Assembly (NCBI RefSeq): GCF_003403095.1
Contig: NZ_CP031555.1
Coordinates: forward strand, 2,992,501 to 3,056,500
Direction: 5' to 3'
Length of the DNA: 64,000 bases
Source: Thalassospira indica
GTDB taxonomy: Bacteria; Pseudomonadota; Alphaproteobacteria; Rhodospirillales; Thalassospiraceae
Shown: positions 18,367 to 27,552 of the stretch, piece by piece
Layout: every line of letters starts with the position of its first letter
How positions within the stretch are numbered: the stretch's first letter is position 1
Translations under genes and position numbers: made by a program
Notes under the pieces: model-generated
Told to the model about the DNA's origin: nothing
What the model saw: the letters and a program-made list of their open reading frames with translations, nothing else
Database searches by the model: none

Positions 18367-19458
18367 TTAGTAACCCCAAACCTTTGCACGATGCATCAGG
18401 CCGGTTGCCTCGAATTCCTTGCCATAGCGGGCAGCTTTCTTGACGAAGTCAAGATAGCTTGCCGCGATCCGGCCAGAGAGATCATTCTGGGCTGCGATCT
18501 CATCAACAGCGGCCTTGGAATGTTCGGCCAGCGTCATGATCACTTCATCCGGGAACTGGCGCACTTCAACACCCTTGTCGATCAGTGGCTGATAGGACTG
18601 GATGTTGTTGAAGGTGAAGTCCGCAAGGGTATTTTCGGCAATCGCCTGTGCGGCAAAGCGAATGATCGCCTGCAGGTCGGACGACAATGCGTCAAACTTG
18701 TCCTTGCCGATAAAGATCTCAAGGCCCGGGCCGGGTTCATGGAAGGCCGGGGTGTAGTAGTATTTGGCAACCTGATAAAGACCAAAGGCCATATCGTTCC
18801 ATGGGCCAACCCACTCGGCCGCGTCAATCGCACCCGACTGCATGGCCGGCAGGATTTCGCCTGGCGGGATCATGGTGGCATTGGCACCGGCACGGCGCAT
18901 CGCTTCGCCGCCAAGACCGGCATAGCGCATTTTCAGGCCCTGCAGGTCATCAAGGGAATTGATTTCCTTGTTGAACCAGCCACCGGCCTGCATGCCCGAG
19001 TTCCCGGCATAGAACGGCACAACGTTGAATTCTGCGTAGGCTTCTTCCCAAAGCTTCTGGCCATCGCCAAAGCGGATCCAGCTTGAAAGTTCCCACGCGG
19101 TCAGACCGAACGGAATGGTCGAGAAGAAGTTAAGCGCTGGATTTTTACCCTGCCAGTAATACGGGGTACCGTGCGCCATTTCGACCACGCCCTGTTCGAC
19201 GGCATCCATGCATTCGAACGGCGGCACCAGTTCGCCCGCACCATAGATCGTGATGTTCAGGCGACCGCCCGACATCTCTTTGACCATGGCGGCGAATTTT
19301 TCGGCATTGGTGCCAAGGCCCGGCGTGCCTTTTGGCCATGGCATGACCATGCGCCAATTCAGAGTTTCCTGTGCGGATACAACAGCCGGCGCTGCAACAG
19401 AGGCAGCAACCGCACCGGCACCCAATCCAGCCCCTTTAAGAAACTGACGACGTTTCAT
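18367..19458 (-). CDS. TRAP transporter substrate-binding protein (DctP/TakP type), copy B
   Basis: The 363-residue paralogue of the next gene downstream begins MKRRQFLKGAGLGAGAVAAS (Tat-like). It shares WRMVMPWPKGTPGLG, GGRLNITIYGAGELVP and MQSGAIDAAEWVGPWND. Differences cluster around residues 95-215, where loops near the ligand cleft lie (for example LPAADILPS in copy A against IPPGEILPA here), so the ligands may differ. It has its own terminator. No permease is adjacent; the receptor may feed a distant TRAP or tripartite system. Confidence 0.92.
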   Translation of the reverse strand: MKRRQFLKGAGLGAGAVAASVAAPAVVSAQETLNWRMVMPWPKGTPGLGTNAEKFAAMVKEMSGGRLNITIYGAGELVPPFECMDAVEQGVVEMAHGTPYYWQGKNPALNFFSTIPFGLTAWELSSWIRFGDGQKLWEEAYAEFNVVPFYAGNSGMQAGGWFNKEINSLDDLQGLKMRYAGLGGEAMRRAGANATMIPPGEILPAMQSGAIDAAEWVGPWNDMAFGLYQVAKYYYTPAFHEPGPGLEIFIGKDKFDALSSDLQAIIRFAAQAIAENTLADFTFNNIQSYQPLIDKGVEVRQFPDEVIMTLAEHSKAAVDEIAAQNDLSGRIAASYLDFVKKAARYGKEFEATGLMHRAKVWGY

Positions 19459-19624
19459 TTCGATCCCCTATATTCTTGTGTTTTGGTGGTTTTTTGCGCA
19501 ACCACCAGCCTGCGGAGGGGGATTTTGGCTAAAACGACTGTCCTTTTCCACTATTTTTGCCGAATTTGGGAAATATTTTTTCCTGACGTTACGGAAACAA
19601 GGCTTTCAGACCTTCTTCCGACTT

Positions 19625-20125
19625 TTACGACCCAAGGTAGGTATTGTAATCGGCCACAAACTGTTCAACCGTCCCGGCCCCTTGGGGGGTGTTGTAATAC
19701 TGCTTCCAATAGGCGGCCAGACCATTGACATCGTTCGGGTCGCTTGGCATCGCAGCCGGTGCACGGTAATAGCGAATGCGACACAGGGCTGCGGCATAGG
19801 CCAGATTGGTTGCCAATTGTGCATCCTTGTCTGGCGTACCGTCTGCCTGCGCCGGCTGAGGGGCAAGAAACCCGTCCACCTTGGCCTTGAGGTCTGAACG
19901 GTAATCCAGGAAATTCTCGTAACAATCGTGCAGGGTTGCGGGTTCCATCTGAAAAATGCCCAGAGCCGGGCCACCGCCGACCTGTTTGATGTAATCCCCC
20001 AAATGGCTTTCATGGGCGGCCGTCCCCATAATCAGGTTTTCGGCGACATTGGATGATGGCAAATCCAGGGCTGCCAAAACCGGTTGAACAACCAGTGTGC
20101 GGAGCTGCGTGGCGTCGATTGGCAT
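19625..20125 (-). CDS. lysozyme/transglycosylase-like protein, possibly phage-derived
   Basis: The start at 20125 (MPIDATQL) has GGAGAG 4 bases upstream, and an ATG 12 bases further out overlaps that site. The 166-residue protein has a lysozyme-like core: a helix with ENLIMGTAAHESHLGDY, whose Glu in AHES could be catalytic, then GIFQMEPATLHDCYENFL, which resembles the GLMQ-type segment of transglycosylases. There is no signal peptide, which suits a phage-like or secretion-associated hydrolase. No other phage genes lie nearby. The function is inferred from the motif pattern only. Confidence 0.55.
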   Translation of the reverse strand: MPIDATQLRTLVVQPVLAALDLPSSNVAENLIMGTAAHESHLGDYIKQVGGGPALGIFQMEPATLHDCYENFLDYRSDLKAKVDGFLAPQPAQADGTPDKDAQLATNLAYAAALCRIRYYRAPAAMPSDPNDVNGLAAYWKQYYNTPQGAGTVEQFVADYNTYLGS

Positions 20126-20211
20126 AGAACTCTCCATTCACTTAAAAGCATTCATGCCACTACGACGCTGCCAAACCCAAAATGAGAAAATATTTTTCGT
20201 ATTTTCGCCTA

Positions 20212-20227
20212 TAGCGCGAAAGCGCTA
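20212..20227. repeat. short perfect hairpin upstream of the globin chemoreceptor
   Basis: TAGCGC-GAAA-GCGCTA forms a 6-bp stem with a stable GNRA-type tetraloop if transcribed. An AT-rich alternating tract (about 20266-20282) follows. It may be a weak terminator for the preceding divergent strand or an operator. Confidence 0.35.
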
Positions 20228-20374
20228 ACACCAAATCAGCCATCCTCCTCCTTAAAAGCACAAATGTATATACGTATGTATAGTTAAACTATGCCCCCTT
20301 AAACCAACCTGTAGTAACCAAGAGAACTTTTTAATTGTTCTAATTACTTGTTGTTTCTCGGGGAGAATAAAGTG

Positions 20375-21694
20375 ATGCATCCAGACATGAAACGCCGCCT
20401 TGAGTTCATTGGCCTGGACGGACCAAAGATCAAAGAACTGAAGCGGGCATGGCCTGTTATCGAAAAAAACCTGCCGGCCATGCTTGATGAATTTTACCGC
20501 CGCGTGATGAATGACGAAGGGCTGGCCAGAATTGTCGGCGACCCTTCAAATATCGAAGGTTTGAAGAATGCCCAGAGCAAACACTGGGCCAAGCTTTTTG
20601 AAGGCGCTTTTGACCAATCGTTTTATGATGATGTCCGGCGCATCGGCAAAGCCCATGAACGCATCGGATTAACCCCGGAATCCTATGTGTCGGCCTATAA
20701 CTTCATGCTGGGCGAAATCATTTCTGTTCTGTGCAAGAACTTCCACCGCGACGGTCAGTTGCCCGTCTTGATCACCGCCTCTACGCAAGCCCTGCTGATC
20801 GATGTCGAAATGGCCATTACGGTCTATTACGAAGAAACGCAGAAAACCTATTCCGCAAAACTGAATGAAATGTCCGACGAGTTTGAAAAAACCATCGGGA
20901 CAGTTGTTTCAGCTGTTTCAAGCTCGGCGACAGACATGTCACAGGCTTCTGAATCCCTGATGAGCAGCATGCAGGAAACCCAGAGCGAAGTCGAAAAGGC
21001 ACGCGGCGCGGCAGAAATTTCAGCCGATAACGCCACCACCGTCGCAGGCGCAGCAGAGGAGCTCGACAGTTCCATTCGCGAAATTTCAAGCCAGGTATCG
21101 CGCGCCTCGACGATTTCCACCGAGGTCGAAGGTTCCGTTCGGCAAACATCAGATACGATTGAGACACTCAATGCTGCCGCCGAGCAGATCGGGACTGTTG
21201 TCGACCTGATCGACAAGATCGCAAGTCAGACCAACCTTCTGGCACTCAACGCCACGATCGAGGCTGCCCGTGCTGGCGAAGCCGGCAAGGGTTTTGCCGT
21301 GGTCGCAAGCGAGGTCAAGAACCTTGCCAACCAGACGGCCAAGGCCACCGGTGACATCACCGAGCAGATCAACAATGTGCAGCAAAGCACGGTAGCAGCG
21401 GTTAACGCCATTCATGGCGTGGCAGGGCAAATCAGCAACATCGTTGATTCTGTCACCGCAATCTCGGCAGCGGTTGAGCAACAGGCTGCTGCCACCACCG
21501 AAATCAGTGGCAACATCAATGCCGTATCCTCGGCCAACCGTGACGTAAACAGCAGCCTTGAAACCGTCAATGGCACGGCAACCCGAACCAGTTCGGTCGC
21601 CTTGAACGTTTCAGAAGTATCGCAGACACTAAAACAGAATTCCGAGCAACTGCGCAAAGATGTCGATGCCTTCATCTCCAAACTGACATCTTAA
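20375..21694 (+). CDS. globin-coupled (protoglobin) chemoreceptor, HemAT-like
   Basis: The start at 20375 ([11 protein letters not shown]) follows a GGGGAGA site; longer frames beginning at TTG are less likely. The 439-residue soluble protein has an N-terminal protoglobin domain (about 10-165), with [15 protein letters not shown] and a probable proximal heme His in QSKHWAKLF. The [12 protein letters not shown] helix follows. The signalling domain carries the canonical [20 protein letters not shown] and [13 protein letters not shown]. There are no membrane segments. HemAT-type receptors bind oxygen and drive aerotaxis. It is transcribed alone. Confidence 0.93.
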   Translation: MHPDMKRRLEFIGLDGPKIKELKRAWPVIEKNLPAMLDEFYRRVMNDEGLARIVGDPSNIEGLKNAQSKHWAKLFEGAFDQSFYDDVRRIGKAHERIGLTPESYVSAYNFMLGEIISVLCKNFHRDGQLPVLITASTQALLIDVEMAITVYYEETQKTYSAKLNEMSDEFEKTIGTVVSAVSSSATDMSQASESLMSSMQETQSEVEKARGAAEISADNATTVAGAAEELDSSIREISSQVSRASTISTEVEGSVRQTSDTIETLNAAAEQIGTVVDLIDKIASQTNLLALNATIEAARAGEAGKGFAVVASEVKNLANQTAKATGDITEQINNVQQSTVAAVNAIHGVAGQISNIVDSVTAISAAVEQQAAATTEISGNINAVSSANRDVNSSLETVNGTATRTSSVALNVSEVSQTLKQNSEQLRKDVDAFISKLTS

Positions 21695-21721
21695 ACCAAC
21701 CCTGTTCCGAGGTTTGCGCCC

Positions 21722-22726
21722 CTAGCGGCCGCGCGCCTCGGACGGGGTAATACCAAACACCCGCTTGAAAGCAGTTGCGAAATTGGCCGGGCTTTTATAG
21801 CCCGCTGCCCAGGCGGCCTGCGCAATCGTCAGGCCGTCCTTTTCCATCGCGTCGCGGGCCGCGACAAGGCGACTTTCACGGATGAAATCCTTTACCGTCA
21901 TGCCATAGGCGTCCTTGAAGATGCGTTGCATGCTCGTCACACTGACCCCGATAGCAGAAGCAATGGTCGCAAGGGTTTGTTGCTCGGGATCAGTGGTCAA
22001 AATGAAATCACGGATTTCCTGTGCACGATGATGGCGATCGAGTGCATCCGGACCGGAACGTTTGCCAAGCATCGCCTTTTCGTCGGTGTCATTCTGAATG
22101 GCAGATAGTGCTTCGGCGAAAATTTCCAGGCCACGGCTTTCTTCATAAAGCTCGCGCATGACCGGATCGGTCACGTGCGGATAGATCAGTTGATCGGCCA
22201 GTGCCAAGACACGGCGTGAGGGCCGCCAACTGCGCACAGAAATACCGGCATTGAAAAAATCGGTGATTTCGCGATAACGAGCCGGTGATTTGCCAAGCTG
22301 GCGCAACACCCAGTCAAACTGCGCGGATATCATCACCTTGCTGATTTCGCTGCCTTTGTGGATATAACGCCGGACCTTTGAGGGATGCGGTACCGCCAAG
22401 ATAAAGCCAACCGGGTGGTCACGTGCGTCAAGATCAACGGGCACACCATCAAACTCGGCCTGAAGCCGCCCCTTCAACATGATAGCGACCTTGACTGCCG
22501 CACCGACACTATAGTCGGCAATGGCATCCTTCATTTCCATCGTGTCGGATGTGTGAATACCAAGAAAGGATTGCGGCGCATCACTAAATGACATTCGACC
22601 ATTCATAAGCGAACCTGTGCCTGCCAAAGGACCATTCACCCCCTCGACACGACTGCCAAGTTCTTCCAGTTGCCACCTGGTAATTGAGTCACGCCGTGTT
22701 ATCTGCCGGTGTGCTGTTACCCCCAC
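21722..22726 (-). CDS. AraC-family regulator, PchR-like, divergent from a TonB-dependent receptor
   Basis: I place the start at GTG 22726 (VGVTAHRQ), 334 residues, because GGGAGAGAGG ends 3 bases before it; an upstream ATG at 22759 would extend into promoter sequence. The N-terminal two-thirds is the PchR-type ligand region (GIHTSDTMEMKDAI; VPHPSKVRRYIHKGSEI). The C-terminal AraC domain has LATIASAIGVSVTSMQRIF and IAQAAWAAGYKSPANFATAF. Relatives sense siderophores and activate their receptor genes. The divergent receptor 199 bases away and three phased repeats between them support that role here. Confidence 0.9.
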   Translation of the reverse strand: MGVTAHRQITRRDSITRWQLEELGSRVEGVNGPLAGTGSLMNGRMSFSDAPQSFLGIHTSDTMEMKDAIADYSVGAAVKVAIMLKGRLQAEFDGVPVDLDARDHPVGFILAVPHPSKVRRYIHKGSEISKVMISAQFDWVLRQLGKSPARYREITDFFNAGISVRSWRPSRRVLALADQLIYPHVTDPVMRELYEESRGLEIFAEALSAIQNDTDEKAMLGKRSGPDALDRHHRAQEIRDFILTTDPEQQTLATIASAIGVSVTSMQRIFKDAYGMTVKDFIRESRLVAARDAMEKDGLTIAQAAWAAGYKSPANFATAFKRVFGITPSEARGR

Positions 22727-22789
22727 AAACCTCTCTCCCGTTTTGAATTCACAAAGCATTTTTGAACATATGCAAATGACGCTGAACGG

Positions 22790-22846
22790 TCTTTGCGTAA
22801 ACATGCTGACGATTTCGCAAACATGTCCGGCGATTTGGCAAACATC
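22790..22846. repeat. three phased direct repeats, likely regulator binding sites
   Basis: Three 16-base units end at 22805, 22825 and 22846: TCTTTGCGTAAACATG, CGATTTCGCAAACATG and CGATTTGGCAAACATC. They are spaced 20 and 21 bases apart, about two helical turns, so all face one side of the DNA. AraC/PchR proteins bind direct repeats in this way. They lie between the regulator and the receptor gene. Confidence 0.6.
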
Positions 22847-22880
22847 ATTCCTGTTGCGTCCCCGCCTACGAAAATAATAT

Positions 22881-22905
22881 TCACAATCATTCGCATTTGC
22901 AAATC
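22881..22905. promoter_or_regulatory. candidate Fur/Mur-class operator before the TonB-dependent receptor
   Basis: The minus-strand reading contains TGCGAATGATTGTGA next to the small palindrome ATTTGCAAAT, 20-44 bases before the receptor ATG. TGCGAATGAYT is shared with the site at 35423. The assignment to an iron regulator is inferred from gene context. Confidence 0.4.
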
Positions 22906-22924
22906 TATTTCTCAGGGAACCAAA

Positions 22925-24943
22925 ATGCCACAGTCACCCTCGCCAATCTTATCGCCCCGGATCAGCGCCCTTTTGCGCACAACCATCCTTGCCGGTGTTG
23001 CACTTACGGTTTTGCCCTCATTTTCCCTTGCACAAGATGCAAAGACAGATGACGCCGAAACCGTAACACAGCCACTCGAAGTCACCGCATCGGCCAAATC
23101 CGCACAGGGACTACCCGGTGGTGTTTCAATCGGCCAGGCAGAACTGGATCGCAAAAATCCACAGACGATCAAGGATGTGTTCGCCGACGAGCCGGGTGTC
23201 AAGGTTGGCGGTCCAACAGCGATTTCGCAGAAAGTCTATGTCCAGGGCATTGAGAACACCAAACTCAATGTACAGGTCGATGGCACGCGGCAGGTTGATT
23301 CAACCTTCCACCATATCGGTACTGCGATCATTGACCCTGCGATGCTGAAATCAGTCGAAGTTGAGTCAGGTGTCTCACCAGCAGATGCCGGCCCGAACGC
23401 GCTTGGTGGCTCGATGTTCTATGAAACCCGCGATGCCCGCGACGTTCTTGAAAATGGTGAGTCATTTGGTGGTTGGGCAAAGCTCCAATATAACTCCAAT
23501 ACCAAGGGTTTGGCCGAGTGGCTTACCGTTGCCGGACAATATGAAAACGTCGAAGCGCTGGCATATCTAAAGAACAGCAATCAGGGGAATTACAAGGATG
23601 GTGCTGGCAACGAAGTAACCGGCACAGCCGATGGCAGTGAGAGCGGTCTGGGCAAGTTTGCCTTTACCGGCAATGACGGTGGCCGGTTCGAAGCCTTTGC
23701 CAGCCATCTTGTTGACGAAGGTGTTCGCCCGGTGCGTCCGAACTTTGCATCGCTACCGACCAGAACCACCCAGCCGCAATGGATTTCCTATAAGGATACG
23801 TCATTTGGTGTCAGCTACGTTGATGAACAACCAACTGACATGCTGGCCCCGGAACTCAGCCTGAATTACAGCAAGACGCATCTTGACGTACCCAAGCTTG
23901 ATGACAGCACACACATTGAGTCGGTGATTGAAACCCTGAATGGCAAGGCCGCAAACACGTTTGACGTCGGCATGGGAGATTTGACCGCCGGTTTCGACTT
24001 CTACCACGACGAAGCCACCGGCGGCGGGGACACTGCCCGTCCAGCAGGTCGGGCAGGAAGATTTACTGAAACTTCAACCAATATTGGTGTTTTCTCACAG
24101 GCAAGACTTTCACTGACAGACCGTTGGCGCGTTTCATTTGGCGGTCGTGGTGATCAGCAATGGTTTGAAGGCATAGACGGAACCGATTTCAGCGAATTCG
24201 GACTTAGTGGCAATGCCAACACCGAATATGACGTTACCGATGCCGTCATGGCATATGGTGGTTTGGGCACAACCTTTGGCGGCCTGCCACTTGGTGAATC
24301 CGCGATCTACAACTATTCAGGCATCTGGAATTACAGCGGCTTTAGCCCATCTCGTTCATACAATGCAAAACTGGGGTCACGCGTCACACTGCAGGATTGG
24401 GCGTTCGACGGGAATCTTTTCTACAATCTGATCAACGAGTCTCATGATCTGTCGACCTCAAATCGCAATACCACCGTCGATCTTGATACGCGCGGCGTAA
24501 ACCTTTCGGCCACCTACACCTATGGTCCGGGTTATGTCCGTGCGGGCTATACGCACACCAACGTCAAATCAGATGGCGCTGTGCCCGTCAGCACATCGGC
24601 CGCCTATCAAGGGGTGATCGTCGGTGACATCATTAACATCGATGCAGCGCACCGTTTTGATGATTACGGCATCCGGATCGGGGGCAATTCAGAACTCGCA
24701 TTGTCTGACGACAGCCCGGAAGACAATGGCAACGAGAAACTCGACAGTTATTTTGTTGCCAACCTTTATGCCGAATGGGTCCCTGATGCCCTTAACAATG
24801 CGGTTACCCTGCGTGTGGATGCAATGAACATCTTTGACCGTGATTATGTTGCCCGTACCACAACAGGCTACGACAACAGCAACGTCGAGCCCTATCACGA
24901 ACCCGGACGCACTTTCCTGATTTCGGCGAAGGTCGATTTCTAG
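22925..24943 (+). CDS. TonB-dependent outer-membrane receptor
   Basis: The start at 22925 (MPQSPSP) has AGGGAA upstream. A Sec signal ends near SFSLAQDA (about residue 37). A TonB-box-like QPLEVTA follows, then the plug domain (about 60-165; TIKDVFADEPGVKVGG, SVEVESGVSPADAGPN) and a 22-strand barrel ending in the typical terminal Phe (ISAKVDF). The 672-residue length is normal. The neighbours (PchR-like regulator, periplasmic binding protein, tonB-exbBD) point to iron, siderophore or heme uptake, but the ligand cannot be read directly. A terminator follows. Confidence 0.95.
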   Translation: MPQSPSPILSPRISALLRTTILAGVALTVLPSFSLAQDAKTDDAETVTQPLEVTASAKSAQGLPGGVSIGQAELDRKNPQTIKDVFADEPGVKVGGPTAISQKVYVQGIENTKLNVQVDGTRQVDSTFHHIGTAIIDPAMLKSVEVESGVSPADAGPNALGGSMFYETRDARDVLENGESFGGWAKLQYNSNTKGLAEWLTVAGQYENVEALAYLKNSNQGNYKDGAGNEVTGTADGSESGLGKFAFTGNDGGRFEAFASHLVDEGVRPVRPNFASLPTRTTQPQWISYKDTSFGVSYVDEQPTDMLAPELSLNYSKTHLDVPKLDDSTHIESVIETLNGKAANTFDVGMGDLTAGFDFYHDEATGGGDTARPAGRAGRFTETSTNIGVFSQARLSLTDRWRVSFGGRGDQQWFEGIDGTDFSEFGLSGNANTEYDVTDAVMAYGGLGTTFGGLPLGESAIYNYSGIWNYSGFSPSRSYNAKLGSRVTLQDWAFDGNLFYNLINESHDLSTSNRNTTVDLDTRGVNLSATYTYGPGYVRAGYTHTNVKSDGAVPVSTSAAYQGVIVGDIINIDAAHRFDDYGIRIGGNSELALSDDSPEDNGNEKLDSYFVANLYAEWVPDALNNAVTLRVDAMNIFDRDYVARTTTGYDNSNVEPYHEPGRTFLISAKVDF

Positions 24944-24973
24944 GACGCGAAGAAACACTCATCGAACCGAAAT

Positions 24974-25001
24974 GGGCAGCACATCGGGTGCTGCCCGTTT
25001 T
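24974..25001 (+). terminator. terminator after the receptor gene
   Basis: GGGCAGCAC (24974-24982) pairs with GTGCTGCCC (24988-24996), followed by GTTTT. The next gene in the same direction starts 45 bases later, so the receptor may be more abundant than the binding protein. Confidence 0.75.
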
Positions 25002-25046
25002 GGCGTTTGAAATGCACGACAAGACAAACCTTCAGGATGACCTGAC

Positions 25047-26192
25047 ATGACAATTCGCAATCTTTTCGCCGTTGCTGTGGCAACACTGATCTGGGGTGCA
25101 AGTGCTTCCGCTGGTGAAACGGTCACACTGACTGATATTGCCGGACGTGAAGTCACCGTCGAGGTGCCGGTCAAACACATGATCCTTGGCGAGGGACGTT
25201 TCCTGCCGTCGATCGGCATTCTTGATCCGGAAAATCCGGTGCGCTGGATTGCCGGAATGATGGGCGACTTCAAATCACTCGATCCGGCATCCTTTGCGCA
25301 ATACCGCGAAAAATTCCCCGAAATTGATGATATCCCGCTGGTTGGCCGTCAGAACGAGGAAACGTTTTCTGTTGAAAAGGCAATCACGGTTAAACCGGAT
25401 GTTGCGATTTTCGGCATGTCGGGTGGTCATGGGCCGGGCTCGACCAGCCACGAGGTCCTGTCTGTCATGGGGGCTGCCCACATCCCGGTGGTGATGATTG
25501 ATTTCCGAGCCAAGCCGTTTGAAAACACACCCAAGAGCATACGTCTTCTGGGCAAGCTGATGGGCAGGGAAGAACAGGCAGAAGCATTTGTGAAGTTCTA
25601 TGAGGAGAACCTTCAAAAGGTGACCTCACGCACAGCAAAGATAACCGAAAAGCCCAGTGTCTTCCTTGAAAGCCGTGTCGGCCTTGCCGAGAATTGCTGC
25701 GAAGCCATGGGCAACGAGATGATTGGCAAGTTCGTCACCCTTGCCGGTGGCAAGAATATCTTTGGCGACACCATTCCCGGCGTCATCAGCCAGGTCTCCG
25801 TCGAACAGGTCATTGTCTCCGATCCCGACGTCTATATCACCACAGCCATCGGATCCGCCGGGCTGGATGCGGACGCCAATGCAAAGCGCATTGTGCTGGG
25901 CGCAAAGACGAATGCCGATCAGGCACGTGCATCGCTGGCAAACAGCATGGAACGCACCGGCCTGCCGCTTCTAAGTGCGGTGAAAAGCAACCAAGTCTAT
26001 TCCGTCTGGCATCATGTTTATAACAATCCGATCAATGTGTTTGCCCTGCAGGCGATGGCAAAGTGGCTGCATCCCGACATCTATGCCGACCTTGATCCAG
26101 ACGCCGAACTGGCAACATTTTTCGAGCGCTTTCAGGCGGTTGATCTGAACGGTGTCTACTGGATCGGCCTTGACGACGCGCCGTCACCATAA
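25047..26192 (+). CDS. periplasmic iron-complex-type ABC binding protein (cluster A-II / TroA-like)
   Basis: The 381-residue protein has a signal peptide (to about residue 22, GASASAGE) and the FecB/BtuF/TroA two-lobed fold: TLTDIAGREVTVEVPV at the start, a linker helix, then DVYITTAIGS. It would bind an iron-siderophore, heme or corrinoid in the periplasm and pass it to an inner-membrane permease. No permease or ATPase gene is adjacent. A Cys pair (ENCCEA, about residue 216) is unusual for the family and could form a disulphide or bind metal. Confidence 0.87.
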   Translation: MTIRNLFAVAVATLIWGASASAGETVTLTDIAGREVTVEVPVKHMILGEGRFLPSIGILDPENPVRWIAGMMGDFKSLDPASFAQYREKFPEIDDIPLVGRQNEETFSVEKAITVKPDVAIFGMSGGHGPGSTSHEVLSVMGAAHIPVVMIDFRAKPFENTPKSIRLLGKLMGREEQAEAFVKFYEENLQKVTSRTAKITEKPSVFLESRVGLAENCCEAMGNEMIGKFVTLAGGKNIFGDTIPGVISQVSVEQVIVSDPDVYITTAIGSAGLDADANAKRIVLGAKTNADQARASLANSMERTGLPLLSAVKSNQVYSVWHHVYNNPINVFALQAMAKWLHPDIYADLDPDAELATFFERFQAVDLNGVYWIGLDDAPSP

Positions 26193-26232
26193 GCCGACCC
26201 AACCCCGCAAACGCAAACAGAGAGATCGCCAG

Positions 26233-26535
26233 ATGTTTACCACAAAGGGATCGGTCAAAACCGATAAGGCCGCCAAGTATCTTGTCCAGCTGTGCAAACA
26301 TTTCGCTCACAAGGTCGAGGTCGATCTGGGCGAAACCACCGGCAATGTGGCATTTCCCATGGGCCCGTGCGTCATTACCGCCCATGAGGACCGCCTGACC
26401 TTTGACGGGCAGTCACACAAGCCAGAAGGTATTGAAAGCATGAAGGGTGTGATTATCGTCCATCTCGACAAATTTGCCTGGCGCGAGGCACCACTTGATT
26501 ATCATTGGGAAGATGGCGAAACGCCTGATGCCTAA
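26233..26535 (+). CDS. DUF2218 family protein
   Basis: A 100-residue soluble protein matching the DUF2218 pattern (KYLVQLCKHFAHKVEV; GCV-like PMGPCVITA; LDKFAWREAPLDYHW at the end). Members are frequent beside siderophore and TonB receptor genes, and two His residues in CKHFAHKV recur in the family. Its role is unknown. It lies 40 bases after the binding-protein gene in the same direction, probably one operon. Confidence 0.88.
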   Translation: MFTTKGSVKTDKAAKYLVQLCKHFAHKVEVDLGETTGNVAFPMGPCVITAHEDRLTFDGQSHKPEGIESMKGVIIVHLDKFAWREAPLDYHWEDGETPDA

Positions 26536-26553
26536 ACGCGCCTTACGCAAACA

Positions 26554-26583
26554 AAAACGCCAGCCTTCATGGGCTGGCGTTTG
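26554..26583. terminator. bidirectional terminator between DUF2218 and tonB
   Basis: AAAACGCCAGCC and GGGCTGGCGTTT pair perfectly over 11 bp around a TTCAT loop. It ends both the DUF2218 operon and the convergent exb-tonB operon. Confidence 0.85.
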
Positions 26584-26588
26584 TCATT

Positions 26589-27551
26589 CTAGTGAAGTTG
26601 ATAGGCGACTGGTACGGTCCAGACGACTTGTTGTTCGGTCATCTCGTCGGGGAATGGCGGGAATTTCCGAACGCGTTCGATCAGGCGTTCGGTTTCGCGA
26701 TCAAGGATGCTTGACCCGCTTGAACTGACCATGCTGGCTTCAAGCACCGTGCCATCGCGCGCAATGACAAGGCGAATACGATTTTCGCCCTCGATCCGGC
26801 GGCGCATAGCGCGTTCGGGATATTCGCGGTAGCGCGCCAGCGTTTGCAAAACGGACGCCTGATAATCCACCATCTTGGCCTGGCTTGCCGCACCACCACC
26901 GCTACCAGCCGATGAACTGGCGGCCTGACTTTGGGTGGTTTCACCCGTCGTGCCCTCTGACTTGACAGAGTTTGTCAGTCCGGACGGCTGTGGCGTTGGC
27001 TGGGCGGCTTTTTCGACCGGCTCTGGCGCCTTGGTCGGTTGCGGGGCCTCTGCCTGCTCCACGGGTGGTTTGGGCTTCATGCGCACCGGCAGGACCTCTG
27101 CCAGTTGCTGTTCGACAACCGGCTCGGGCACAGGTTCAGGCTCCGGTTCGGCGACTTGTTCAATGACCGGTTCTGGTTCCGGAATGGGTTCTGGCTGTTG
27201 CTCGACCACTTCCGGCTCTGGTTCCGGGAGAACTTCCGGTTCAGGCTCTGGCTCCGTCTCGAACACTTCCTCGGGGATCGGCTCGGGCTGGGTTTCCTGT
27301 TCCGGATCCGGGTCAACGATTTCTTCGGGCACTTCGGCGGCCATGCTATCGACCGCGTCGGCACTTTGGGTATCGGTTTCCGCTTCACCGGTTTCGGCCT
27401 GCCCGGCGCCCAGCGAAATGCTGATACTTTGCACAGCCCCTGCCCCGCCCCAGCCGGATGGCTGCGGGTCGGGCATGGCAAGGACGATCCCGCCGGTCAG
27501 GACAAGACCGGTCAGCCCGGTTGCAATCAAAAGATCAACACGTTTGGACAT
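26589..27551 (-). CDS. tonB: TonB energy-transducing protein
   Basis: The 320-residue protein has a membrane anchor (about 8-27; [19 protein letters not shown]), then a Pro/Glu-rich periplasmic spacer (about 70-190, many EPEPEP repeats), then the C-terminal domain (about 235-320; [28 protein letters not shown]). TonB links ExbBD energised by proton flow to outer-membrane receptors. It is the last gene of the exbB-exbD-exbD-tonB operon, one base after exbD. Confidence 0.94.
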   Translation of the reverse strand: MSKRVDLLIATGLTGLVLTGGIVLAMPDPQPSGWGGAGAVQSISISLGAGQAETGEAETDTQSADAVDSMAAEVPEEIVDPDPEQETQPEPIPEEVFETEPEPEPEVLPEPEPEVVEQQPEPIPEPEPVIEQVAEPEPEPVPEPVVEQQLAEVLPVRMKPKPPVEQAEAPQPTKAPEPVEKAAQPTPQPSGLTNSVKSEGTTGETTQSQAASSSAGSGGGAASQAKMVDYQASVLQTLARYREYPERAMRRRIEGENRIRLVIARDGTVLEASMVSSSGSSILDRETERLIERVRKFPPFPDEMTEQQVVWTVPVAYQLH

Positions 27552-27552
27552 G

